In this document: in pieces, positions 46,121 to 57,870 of the stretch
How positions within the stretch are numbered: the stretch's first letter is position 1
Layout: every line of letters begins with the position of its first letter
Notes under the pieces: generated by a model
Told to the model about the DNA's origin: nothing
Databases searched by the model: none
Seen by the model: only the letters and a program-made list of their open reading frames with translations
Program-made: the position numbers and the translations under genes
Source of the DNA: Cryptomeria japonica
Taxonomy: Eukaryota > Streptophyta > Pinopsida > Cupressales > Cupressaceae
Direction of reading: 5' to 3'
Length of the DNA: 64,000 nt
NCBI RefSeq assembly: GCF_030272615.1
Contig: NC_081411.1
Span: 45,895,517 to 45,959,516 of the forward strand

Positions 46121-47242
46121 TGTATCTAGGGGTAAAATAAGTGTAAATTGCATAATCAAATATCAAAGAGCAAATCACAACTCTAATCCAGTTAATATCA
46201 CTCCTAAATTACAATGGAATGATGCAAAATCAATTGAAATGAAAGAAAGATCTATCTAAATATCCCTCAATTGACATAGCAAGGCTTCCATTTCTCTTCT
46301 CCATTATCGTTGATGTAGGTGGCTCTCAGCTATTGCAATAATTTCCTCCATAAGAAGGACAACAATTTTGAAAACTATGATTCTCACTTGAATTGAGAAA
46401 ATGAGATTGAATTTATAGATTTTCAATACAAAGGGGTGACAAATAGAACTCAATGGTTTATTGATAGATAACTAATTTAGATTGATCAGTTAACAAAGTT
46501 GATTGATTTGTTAACTTAATAGATTAGAGAGTGAACTAAATAGATTGGCTAGTAAACTCAATTGATTGATCAGTAGACTGGATTGACTAGCTAGATGACT
46601 GGATTGATTAGGGAGATGACTTATTAGATGGATTAGTCAGAAAAAGGTGATTGAGAGTTAAAAAGGATGATTGATGAGTTAACTGATTAGATAACTGGTT
46701 TGGTCAATCAGTTCTGATTTTAGCATGTGTTGTAGGATTTTGGAATTGAATTTAATTCTCATTTTCAATTTGGATTTGAATTTGGACTTTCGAATGTTGA
46801 AATGCACATGAAATTAATTGAAAGTCAAATTTTGTGAAATGTGAATTTGGAGGAAATGAAATTAATTGGAATTCGAATTTGTGAGAAATGATATGAAATT
46901 AGATGGAATTAATTGGAATTATAATTTGGGGAATTGGAGGAATTTAATTGATTAATTTAAATAATTCAAATGAAATTATTTAAACATAGGAAATTGAATT
47001 AATTAAATAATAAATATTATTTAACTAAGGAAAAGGTCGTAATTAATTAAGTAATTGATATTTAATTAATAATTGAGATAGGGTTAATTAATTAGAATAA
47101 TGCAAAAGCTAAAATTGGACAATTAATAATGATTTGAATTGATTAGAGGAATGGGTTAGTTTAGTTAAATAATTAAAGAATTACTTAATTAAATAGACGA
47201 ATAATTAGTGTAAGATCAATGAGACTTTTTTAGGTGTCTACA
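46121..47242 (-). repeat. R4 5' LTR
   Basis: About 1122 bp, starting TGTAGACACCTAAAAAAGTC on the minus strand and ending CCCTAGATACA. Very AT-rich (46740-47220, AATTAATT-rich). The first 16 bases match the R5 LTR start. The partner LTR is not in the window. Confidence 0.82.
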
Positions 47243-48498
47243 AAAATTATGTTGGGATAAATACTTATCCAATGTTTTGTGGTCGTGAAAATTATCATTT
47301 CACCAATTAAGGTAAAAAAACCACCAATTTTTCTTAAAAGGCCATCACATTGAAAGAGGGATGGACCTACTAGATCTAGGCTTAATCCCTTTCGAAAAAA
47401 GTATAAAATTTTGATTAGGTTCACTTGGTTATAGTCTGATCCTCCTTCTAAATTGAATTGTGAAAATGTTAAAATTAGGGTAAATAGGTGATTATTAAAG
47501 AAATCGAGCATAAACAATGAGATACGACCATTATATGGAGACACCAACCTGGATTTAGGATAAAAAAGATGTTTAGAATTTGTTCCCAAAAGTTAAGCTT
47601 GATTTCTTGAGACTAGGTAGTACTGATTCACCATGGTCCTTTGAATTTATCACCGTTAAGAGGTGAACTTATTCATCACTATGAATCTTGTCAATCCTCC
47701 TAAATGCAACTTTGTACTTATTTCCTACACATAGAATAAAAGGGGAAATTGTTGGGAATAGGGGTTCGCCTAAGTCAAGCCCTGGTTTAGGAATTAACCT
47801 CAAGTGAATGAATAAATGTAAATACTAAAATAAATGCTCGAAAGATATATATTAGAGCTGTAATTATTGATGATAATGTTTTTCTCTTTGAATGTAATCA
47901 TATATGTCATAAGAAAGGGCATGAACATGACAAAACCCTTATCACACACACATGCTTGCATGAAAATTAACATGATTTTTCTCTACAATGGTCGAATGAT
48001 GAATATACAACTTTGAAGATCTTTGAAAAATGCCTGATGATGAATGCTTCATAGATGCATGAGTGATTTAGGTAGATAATTAATGGATAATTATCTCTAA
48101 AGTAAATTGATTAATGCCTTTATATAAGCGGTTATAGGTAAATTGCCAATTAGGCTAACCTCGAACAGTCATGCAAAGCCCCTAAGATCAAATCTTACCA
48201 TTGAGACAAATCCCCAGCCCCATTTAAAATTAGGGCCTACTTAAGTAAGACCATGGTATTTCGGGCTGCCATCATTTAGACCAAGGCATTCCATACCCTA
48301 TTCCTACCTCAATCAGGACCAAAACAAAGCTAAAATAGGGTGGGTATCCCATTATAGGACCCATAAAAGTTTTTTCATGACCTCAAAGCTGGAGAATTAG
48401 CACAAACTAACCCCAAAATGTGATGAGAATAGGACATGCTAAAGTGGGGGTACAAACATGAGGTGTAAGTTGGCCCAATAACAACTTAGGATGCTACA
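47243..48498 (-). repeat. R7 LTR copy a (R1 family, decayed)
   Basis: On the minus strand it starts TGTAGCATCCTAAGTTGTT, like the R1 LTR start. It contains the R1-like phrase for GGTTTAGGAATTAACC (47790) and the pattern of AATG/CTTGAATG words. It is aligned by eye with copy b over most of its length. Its left end may be truncated by R4. Confidence 0.65.
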
Positions 48499-48534
48499 TT
48501 TAGATTCCACTGTAATGGGAGTATGACCCTATGA

Positions 48535-49735
48535 TGTTGAAAATATTAGGGTTTCCACTATTAGATGTATGAAGACCATCAATATTTTCCTTAGGAACCA
48601 ATCACATTAAAGAGGGATGAACCTAATAGATCTAGCCTCAAATCAATAAGGATAGGGATGAGAATTCTTATTAGATTCACTGGATTGGAAATTAATACCA
48701 TCTTTTCAAGTCAATTTTTAAAATTTTAAAATTAGGGAAAATGTGTTGAAATGCAAGTAAATATGCATGAACTGTGAGCTACGATCTCTAAACGAAGCTA
48801 CGAACCTCTATCTAAGTAATATATGAGTATTCGGGTCTATTTCCAGAAGGTCGTCCTAAAATGTTGGGACCAAAACAACTGTCACTTTGGTCCTCTACAC
48901 TTTTTACCATCCAAAGGGGAACATATTTGCCTTTGTGAATAATGTCGATCTTAGGAATCACAACTTTGCACCTATTTCCTCCACACACAAAATAGGGAAA
49001 TTATTGGGAATAGGGGCTTGTCTATGACAGATGCTAGTTTAGGAATTAACCTTGAATGAATAACTACAAATATTTAAATGAATAATTGAAAGGTATACCT
49101 AAGATCTGCAATTATCAATAATGATACTTTTGTTCTTGAATGTAATCACATATGCTATATAAAATGAAATGAACATGACAAAACCCTAATCAAACACACA
49201 TACATGTTAATGAATTATGTAATTTTTCACCATGATGGTTCAATGAAGAATATGCATTTTGAAGGTCTCTAAAAATGCTTAATGATGAACGCTTCACAGA
49301 TGCAAGGATGCTTCATTGATAGCTTGAATGGATAGATGAAATTAGGTTGATCAAATGTCTTTATATAGGAGTATCTAGGTCAATTATTAAATAAGCTGAC
49401 CTCCAATGGTCATATAGTGCCACAAATTTCATTTCCTACCAGAGAGATAGGACAATCTCCCACTTCAAAATAGGACCCAACTAAGGGGACCAGGGTGTTG
49501 GGCGCTCTAGTCCTAAGACTAGGGCACTAGTTCCCTGGTCCTCCTTAGTCAGGGACCATCATTTAGCCCAGAGATATTGATACCCCTCTAGGAAATAAAT
49601 TGGCAGTTGTACATGACACCCAAATAGGAGTTAAGACACTTGATGGACCCAGATAGGAGATGAGAGGGAGACACGCTAAAGAAAGGGCACAAACATGAGG
49701 TGTAAATTGGGTCAGTGATAATTTATGCCACTACT
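48535..49735 (-). repeat. R7 LTR copy b (R1 family, decayed)
   Basis: About 1.2 kb, direct repeat of copy a, separated from it by only 36 bp. It carries a decayed GGACCAGGGTGTTGGGCGCTCTAG motif at 49488-49515, the R1 LTR signature. A polypurine-tract remnant lies right of it (49736-49760), as it does right of copy a. Confidence 0.65.
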
Positions 49736-52610
49736 TTGAGCCCCCCCTTTAACAAGAGTGTGAGCCTATGCAAATACATGTGGTAAAGTAGACAAAATAG
49801 ATGAAAGAGAGGAGGAATAGAGAAGCACAATCACAAGGAGTATAAGATATCACTAATTTTGAGGAACCAAGTCCTCAATATTAGGATCCTAACACACTCA
49901 AATGCATGCAAAGGGCACACAAAACAAGATAAAAATGAAAACGCAAACAAAGACATGAAAAGACAAAAAAGAGACAAAGGCAAAAGACACAAAACATAAA
50001 AGTTAAAAACCAAAGACATCAAGTGAACTAGCTGAAGAGACCTCGATATAAAAATATCTTGAAACCACTAATATCATTCTTGAAAAATGCCACCTCAAGA
50101 AAACAAGTAATCACATGAAAGAGAAAGAGTATGCATCATCCATGAAATACAACTAGAAAAGCTATGAGCTCATGAGAAGAAGGAAAAAGCATGGAATACA
50201 CATTCTAGATGTGTTTTTCTAGGTGATCCATGTTGGGGAGGAGGGTTGGCATATTCTAGCTATTTTTTGCTAGTTCCAATCACCCTCGTGCATGTGTGCA
50301 AGTGATGTCTAGTTTCAAGTTTATAGAATCACATATAAGAGTTTGTTTTCTTTGGTTTCCAGCATGCTTCAACCTGTTTAAGACATTTAATGAAAATACC
50401 AATTCCAAGGGGTGAGTTTGGTTTTGGGAACATCTCATATAGTGTTTATTTGCTTTGGTTTCTAGAATGTGTAACCCCATTTAAGAAAAATATATGCTTG
50501 GTTTCGAGGACATCTCTTGTAATATTTTTTTTTTGCTGTGATTTTGAGAATGTTTACCCCATCTAAGATATATATCAATGCTACAACTATTTTTGAGCAT
50601 GAAGCATCTCGTATAAGAGGTTTTTTTGTTTGGTTTTGAGAATGAACACCCCATTTATGACATGCAAAAAATATGGTACAATATAGTACAATGAGGATGA
50701 TATGTATGTCTGCCCCTTAAGATGTCAGCATAGCCCTATGTTGATGTCTTAAGAAAGATAGAAAGAAGGATTTCCACCTTTAACACGGAGAAGATATCCT
50801 TTAGCAAACAATGTTCATAAATCCAAGATAAAGAGGGAATACTCTTACAAGTAAGGATAAGATGCTTGAGAAAGAGATATCATGCAAAAAGTGTAAAGAG
50901 GATCCTTGGAGGAGAAGAGATCTTTGTTCAAAAGACATCTACCTCCAAGTGTAAAGAGGATTCTTGGAAAAATATAACATCTTCTACCAAAAGAAAGGAA
51001 GGATAATAAGAATGCCTACCTGCCTCCTATTGATAGGTGAAAGGGATTCTTGACAAAGGATGTCACACTTTTAAACCAATGTGAGGGGTAATTTAATAAC
51101 TTATATATACTATGAATTGAAGTAGAGGTTGTAGCCAAAGATATACACCTCTTGCATAAGAGAGAATCCTTGGGTAAACAGAAACTTCACACAAGGAATG
51201 ATATTAAATCATAAGCAAACACCACTCAACAAAAGGAAAGTGGATAGTTAGAAAGGATAAGATGAAAAAATCATTCCCCCCCCAAGTGTAAGTACAATAA
51301 GAATAATTTCACAACGTCTAAGAAGAGATTAGGCATAAGCAAATGCACAATATACTCGGATGAAGGAATATTCCATGTAAGAAAAAACATTAATATATTC
51401 AAAAAGAAACTATAAAGAGGAGGCAATCTTCCAGAGAATTAAGATCACATATTACCTTAAGGAGAGATTAATCATAAGAGACATACAATTCCATGCAAGA
51501 AAGGACATCAAAGTATGAAAAATGCAACCACTAAAGGGAATAGTGAAACCTTAGAGAGAAAAGAAATAAGATAGAGGTAAGAATGAATTGCGTTGTTGTC
51601 CCAAAATGTTTGTAATTGAAAAATAATCTCCTTTTATGACAAAGAGCCCCAAATTAAGTTAACCATTTGTGTCATAGGGTGAGGAGCAACATGAAGAGTG
51701 AATAGAGTGCTAAGGCACTACATTTTCACCAAGATAGATTGCAAGACAAATTGTAAGAGCTATGCAACCCCTATCATATTATTATTCAACAAATGTTTTA
51801 AATTATTTACACTTTCCAAGAGAATGACAATAACTACGTTGAAAAAGACAAATGTTCATCACCTTTGTTATGCTTATAATTGTTATTCATTTTAATGAAA
51901 GGAAAGACAACATTCTTATCATACTTCAATCTCCAAAAGGTTCTAGTAGCTAATTTGTCTTGATCATCAATAGGATTAAGTCTTGTCTCTTGAGATTTAG
52001 AAGAGGACGGATTGTAATATATGATTTTAATAGTTCCAATATCAACTAGTTCTTGCATACTTTTTTTAAAATCTAGACAATCATTAGTATGATGGTTATG
52101 AGACTGATAATATGAACAAACTGGAGTGTTTTGAAGAAGAAGCGCCCTTAGATGGATGAAAAGTCTTATGTCTTGCAAGGTAATCCTTAAAATTTTGAAT
52201 TCTAAGGAGATCATCCATAGGTGAATCATGATAATGTCCTAGACCTTTGGTACTAGCTTGTGTGGGAGAGTTTATGAGGACTCTAATTCATTGTTCAAAT
52301 TTCCCAAGTCCTTTCCCTCTAAAACCTTGTTTTGATATTATGTTATAGCCACTCCTTTAAAAGTTTCTTAATTGAGAAGAAGGAGGAAGATTATAATGAA
52401 ACTCTTTAAAAATCGCAGTGTAGGTGTATTTAGAAGGAGCAAAGGGAAAATTAGATAAAGAAGGAATATATTGTGTGGGAAGATTCTCTCATCATGCATA
52501 TACTCTTTGATTGGTCGAGAAGGAAGATTGTTATCATCTAAGCCCTTATTTTTACTTAATGTTATGTGGGGAGATAGATCATAAATGAAATGCATCTAAA
52601 ATTATATTCC
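49736..52610 (-). mobile_element. R7 internal region (decayed R1-family element)
   Basis: The first part after the LTR follows R1 (polypurine tract, GTGAGCCTATG, GTGGTAAAGTA). About 49800-51800 has no ORF that I can support. A gag remnant follows at 51834-52595. Compared with R1, stops and indels are dense. Confidence 0.6.
51834..52595 (-). pseudogene. R7 gag C-terminal remnant
   Basis: Minus strand; contains C-S-Y-Y-Q-S-H-N-H-H-T-N-D-C followed by LDFKKSMQELVDIGTIKI, the same layout as the R1 knuckle (C-x2-H-x4-H-x4-C) with the second ligand changed to Tyr. Upstream residues are broken by stops and frame changes. Confidence 0.65.
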
Positions 52611-52939
52611 TTCCCATTCTTTAATATTATATTTTTCAAAAATGGTTTAATCTAATGTAATTACTTATGAACAATAACATATAAATTTGTTTAACCATAT
52701 GACCTATCATTATTTATCTTGTTAACTTTCACGCCTCACTTATTATCATTTTGAAATTGTTGTTATATATCTATTTCTACCCACCAATTTTAAATATATA
52801 ATATTTATCATTATTCAAATTCTAGAAAATATATTTTATACCATTAACACACATGGCCATGACCAATAGCAACATTCCATTGATGACATTATTACGGGAA
52901 TGAAGTTCATCAGGTGGTACATATCCTAGACAAAATTCC
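52611..52939. other. AT-rich intergenic sequence
   Basis: About 330 bp without ORF or recognised repeat. Confidence 0.5.
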
Positions 52940-53930
52940 ATGTTTCAATCAGATTCATTTCCCCAATCACACAGCAACGGTAGATATAGTAGTATTATAA
53001 AGTGTGGTCATATATAGAGCCTTGGAAGACTACTTATAAATGTAAAGCACTTGGGAAAATGTACTGAACATAAAACTCTTATGTCAAAAACGAGATTACA
53101 GATATGCATAACATTTACAACGGGATGTGACATGCAACAATTAAAAGATGCAAGTATAATAGTAAGTACATAAATTTCCATGTTTATTTAGCATCGTCAT
53201 TGAAAAGCTTATACAGTTAATGAGTTGGAGTTAATGTATTCGTCACATTCTGAACATTGGCTTATTTAGATGGTTTATGTGAAATCACATTAAGAATTTA
53301 AGAGATAGATGATATCAGATAAATCACTAAACAAGTCAAAACTCAAAATATTCCATTTGAACATAGGCCATTCCCCATATACATAGAGAAACCTTAACTG
53401 CAACGTACCAACTGTTTGGAGAAAACACTATAATATGCATCCAAACATACAAAATAGAGCAACAGATAATATGGTCTGTATAGGCATTTATTACTAATAA
53501 TATATTATATATAAAGCAAGTAGTAATTCGTGGGCTAAGGATCCTTGTTTTTATTTTTCTTGTGGATGAAATGGAATGAAGAGAATAGGCGTGGAACGGA
53601 ATGGAGATGGAAAGGTGGGAAAAGGGCGAGGAGTATATCTCTCGCACACACACATGCGCTGAACTCCTATCACCAACAAATTGTCATAGTAGCCAACACT
53701 AAACAAGCCCGTCGAGAAAACATGAAAGAAATTAGAAAGTTGTCATTTTTGGAGTAAATGTATGGGAGGAGGGTCTCATATGCAATAGCCTAGAGAGTGG
53801 CAACCAATAATTTCTGCCAACGAAGTTTAGGAAAAGATGGAAGTTTTTTTCCTCTATCGAAGTAAAATGATTTCGACGTCAACTTATTTTCTTTTCGCTA
53901 TATTAAAACTAGCATCTCTATCAAAAGGAG
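52940..53930 (-). repeat. Duplicated block, copy 1
   Basis: Diverged direct copy of parts of 57876-60250. Shared stretches include 53036-53150 with 58815-58920, 53155-53550 with 59105-59490, the coding area, and the TCTATCGAAGnAATATGATTTCGAC flank (53855-53880 with 60130-60155). Relative to copy 2 it lacks about 170 bp at 53149 and the repeat units of the peptide ORF. Confidence 0.7.
53551..53723 (-). pseudogene. Frameshifted copy of the secreted repeat-peptide gene
   Basis: Starts at ATG 53723 with the same signal-peptide beginning (MFSRRACLVLAT) as the gene at 59491-59778, then differs by an indel that puts a stop in frame. In a second frame the end of the peptide is recognisable (PRPFPTFPSPFRS, then ILFIPFHP). 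None of the 14-residue repeats between signal peptide and C-terminus are present. The 318-nt ORF 53336-53653 is a shadow frame of this locus. Confidence 0.65.
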
Positions 53931-55594
53931 GTGCAACAATAGTTATGTGATAGTAAAATATAATCAAATAATATCTTGTAAAAATTGAATTTAATAGTGA
54001 TAATAATTTAGAATGTCATAATAAACATAAATCTATATTTGAAATTCTCTTCACAAATCAAACAATCTAAATATATTTATAATAATATCATTATCATTAT
54101 TATTAAAATCTTTCTAATTATGATATTAATATTATTTTTTAAAAACTTTTCTAAATAAAATAAAATTTGATTAATTTCTTAAAATGTTTTATATATAGAA
54201 ATCTTGTTTAAATAAATAAAATATCTTCAACAAATTATTTTGTATTAGATATAATATTACTTGTACCTATTACATTGCAATTTTTTTATAGTTAATTTTT
54301 TATTGTTTTGATGATATTATATTCTTTCTAGTACAATATCTTTATGAATACATCTAATATAATAAAATGCTATACGTTAAATTCAAAGAGAAATTATAAT
54401 TAAATCACAATATTTTAAGTTACCCAAAAGCTCAAATAACTTGAACATGTTTATAGTTTTTCCTAAATTGTTGCCTAATAATTTGCCATTAATGATTTTC
54501 CTCTTGCCAATGACACATTTTTCTGGCATTATAAATATTTATTTATTTTACAACTGCAAAAAGGTTATTTAACTGACCATATCTCATACACGTGGTAGTA
54601 GGCGTCATCCAAAAAACCAATGCCATATGCTCTATATCCTTATTTCAACTCTGTATCCTCGTAAGATGTTGAACAAGCCACACAAAAAAAAAGAGATTTA
54701 GAATTAAAAAAAAAATAGAGGATGGCAAGGGAGGCAATGCAGAGGTGTTCTTCCGAATTCAATGTTATGTAAAAACAACAATCATCTTTAGGAAATACCA
54801 TCTAGAAAATCATTCCGTCAAATCATTCCGTCAAATTCAATCGGTAAACTGGAGAAAAAATAACTTGGATACCTTGTTAACATTAACTAGTTTCCACCTT
54901 GTTAACATTAACTAGTTTCCACCTTGTTAACATTAACTAGTTTCCATTCACAAAAACCTCCAAACAACGAAGCAATACACAATTCTCAAAACTTACCAGA
55001 CTTTTGTTATAAACCAACCATTCACAGAACTCTCTTTAACTCAGAAATGACTAATTGAAGAAAATTCTAAACTGGGTGCTACGAAAAGCAATATAAAATA
55101 TGGGAATAAGAACAAACAAGACTACACAACCTAGAGATATGCTCTATTTCTGTATGAAACCTTGCCAAATTAGTCTTGCCTCCAGAATCCCCGCTAAAAC
55201 TGTACACTTACATTGGATGTGTGTACTCACAAGTGTGACAGTTATTAAGTGCATAAATTTCTAGTGGACGCAGTTAACTTTGAAAAGGACAAGGTTTTAA
55301 TTTAGGATATTTATCTTCAACTATCCAATATCAAAACTTTAATAAAACGTTTCCGTTTAGCTATTCCTTCACTGAAATTTTATTTTATTTTATTTTTTTT
55401 TTTTTTTTTTTGAGTGTGGGGAACTTCAATTTACTGGTAAACCCACCATAACGAGTCTATCGGCTAAATATGATTTGGCTTGGTGCTTATTTTATTTTGA
55501 GATATATCAAAAAATATGATTCAACTTGTTTGCAATTTTTAGTTGGTCAAATTTTCTTGGTAGCTTTCATTAAGATTTGAGTTTGATATTATAT
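53931..55594. other. AT-rich intergenic sequence with short repeats
   Basis: No ORF of note. Contains a 13-bp direct duplication at about 54806-54832, three perfect 25-bp units at 54871-54945, and a T-rich tract at 55378-55411. Confidence 0.6.
54871..54945. repeat. 25-bp tandem repeat, three identical units
   Basis: ACCTTGTTAACATTAACTAG plus TTTCC, three times without a mismatch, hence recent. Confidence 0.95.
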
Positions 55595-56985
55595 GATTCA
55601 ACTTGTACTTTACCATTACTATAGCCGTAGTGTCATACTCTCACTAAAGTGGGGGCAAAATGAAGCATTGTAAATTGTATGTGCGTACAAGTTTTTCATA
55701 ACTTAGACCTCACCTTGGCCTTTTGTCTTTCAATGCTTGATGTCTACCTTGATTTTGTTCACACCTTCCAAAAATATACATTTTCAACCCCCTTTCTAAC
55801 CCCTATTCAAATATGATTCCTAATTAACAAGACTATCCTAGAACCAGGATACCCCCACTACCCTAGTCCTCCTAATCAGGACCCAAATTTGGTCCCATCA
55901 ATGATCACTTCAAGTGGATGAGAATTTAGTTCCTATGTCTGCTTGCTCCAGAAATTCAAATAATTTTTGGATAGTTAGGTATAAAAGTAGGTCTACCCTT
56001 CTCACTTCAAGTCTAAGATGGATGGATCTCTCTCAATTACACTCTAGAGAAATTCAGCTCAAGTGAGCAAGCAATCAAGCATTTGTCAAGCATTGAAGGA
56101 AAGGTCAAGGAAATTTTAAGGATTCATGATGGCATGCATGGTCAACCATCCATGAAGACATTCTACATGGCATCCTGAACCCTTGGCATGTGGCTTCAAG
56201 AAAGCTTCATCAACGTATCAGCTTCAATTGCAAGCATTCAAATTCCGATCTAGCTTTTCCCTCAAAAGGAAAGTATTCTATTGCAATTCAATTCAATTCC
56301 ATTATAATTATCATTTCAATTTCAATATTAATTCCTAAAATAGGGTTTGACCCAAGGAAAACCCCTATCCACAATCATTTTCTCTCTCTTTATGTGCAAG
56401 AAATTGATTCAAGTTTTACAATGAAAGATTTCAACAGAACGAATGACAACAAATAAGTTCAACTTTTACGAATACACAAAGCAAAGCACTAGGTAGCACC
56501 ATCTCCCTGGTCCTAAGTATGTTGCCTAATCTTTTGATATTGGATCTTGTTCGTCTTTTTGTTCCAAAAAAATCCTATTTGGTTGCTCAAAAGTTGTAGG
56601 ACAAGGTCACCCTACCCTCTTTGTCCCACACTTTGGTCCAAATTTTTAGCTATAGATTTTGATTCATTTCCCTTCTCAAATCTCTATTTGTGGCTCTGTG
56701 TGAAGTCTAGAACATTTTGTAATTATTTTTTTCTTCCAATTCATATTGTTTTACCCTAGAACTTTATAATTCAAATCCAATTTCAACTCTATAAGAGAGG
56801 AAACAAGAAATAGGAAAATCCAATTAGCATTACAACCCTCTTCTCTAAATAAATTATGGCTAGATTTATTGGGTTTCAACTACCCTTGTAAATGTAAGGT
56901 TGATCTTGTGAAATTGGTGGTCTTACTATCTTGGTTGGTGAAACCCTAATTCCAAAACCTACCTTTGTAGTATCTACCAATAAAT
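55595..56985 (+). mobile_element. R8: R1-family 3' end and LTR, opposite orientation
   Basis: The plus strand shows the R1 internal end (TTGTACTTTACC, then CATACTCTCACTAAAGTGGGGGCAAAA) at 55593-55660, then an LTR-like sequence from TGAAGCATTGTAAATTG (55661). Within it are a decayed ACCAGG...CTAGTCCTCC motif (55852-55885) and an R1-like inner part. The right end is near 56970-56985, where R1-like gag begins on the other strand; I cannot fix it to the base. No partner LTR is seen. Confidence 0.55.
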
Positions 56986-56989
56986 TTTA

Positions 56990-57870
56990 TTTTATTTTTT
57001 CCTTAACAATTTTTTTGCAATATACCAAATCAGTCAAAATAACTTGTGGCCCAATATTATTTTGAAAATGTTGAAAGAATACATCTATCTATTATTAAAA
57101 ATTAAGAATCGAATAACTAGGAATGGAGAAAAACCATTTGAAAACTTTTTCTTCTAAAAGGTCTAGGGAAAATATTTGCATGAAATTTTGGTCCTAGACA
57201 AAATCATTGCATAAATTGGAAACTTTTTCACATTAGTGTGGAGGTGACCATGCCCATGATATTTCTCAAAATAGGAAACCTCAATGTGTTGTGGAAGTGG
57301 GGTACAAAGGGTATCAGTGGAAAGTGGTCTACCTACTAAATGTTTAATGATAGTGTATTTGGATTGGGTTACTCTGGCCATTTATTTTTGTAAGGATGAA
57401 ACATTCTTTTACAAGTGGATTATTGTGGCTTCGGTGGATGACTTGGATTGTGAAGGAGGACTAGAAGGTGTAGTATGATAAGTAGGTGAAACATTGTGGT
57501 TTATAGATGGAGGAGATGGTTGAGAAACAAATGAGACATTGGTTGAAGGTGGAATATAAGCATATTGATTTATAGGAGTCACCCCACTAACATCAATGAA
57601 ATTACCATTTTGTGTAGGCATAAGCATGCTAGAATATGAGTATGTAGGAACATTGACTATTGATGTGCGAATAGTCATAGATATTTGAACATGGGCTGGA
57701 GAAGTGAAATGTCCAAAAACTTCTAGACTCAACTATCCAAATTCATAGCGTTGCTATTCACTATGTGAGCTATATTGGTGTATAGAACATCCATACCATG
57801 TTTATCATTAATGTTGTCACTACGAGAAGGAATTTGATTTAGTGGTGGTCCGTGAACATATGAGATAAAC
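56990..57870 (-). pseudogene. R9: R1-like gag N-terminal fragment
   Basis: Minus strand, matching R1 gag from the early region (RSDNINDKHGMDVLYTNIAHIVNSN, compare R1 DKNGIDILRGIAHILDSN) through the Pro/Ser-rich spacer (QSKSSTEATI) to the capsid start (LPQHIEVSYFEKYHGHGHLHTNVKKF). Frames change at least twice. With 51834-52595 it could be one gag split by the 52611-56989 segment. Confidence 0.7.

Larger units (their letters stand above)
41805..47242 (-). mobile_element. R4: Ty3/gypsy retrotransposon, 5' part
   Basis: LTR, primer-binding site, leader and gag of the host element of R5 and R3, continuing at 17005-19549. It is the oldest element of the left nest and more decayed than R2 or R5 (frame changes, lost knuckle Cys). 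It sits in the R7 region at 47243. Confidence 0.82.

Noticed and set aside
53336-53653. 105-codon minus-strand ORF in block copy 1
   Set aside because: Starts in a shifted frame of the decayed peptide locus; the reading frame matching the paralogue is different.
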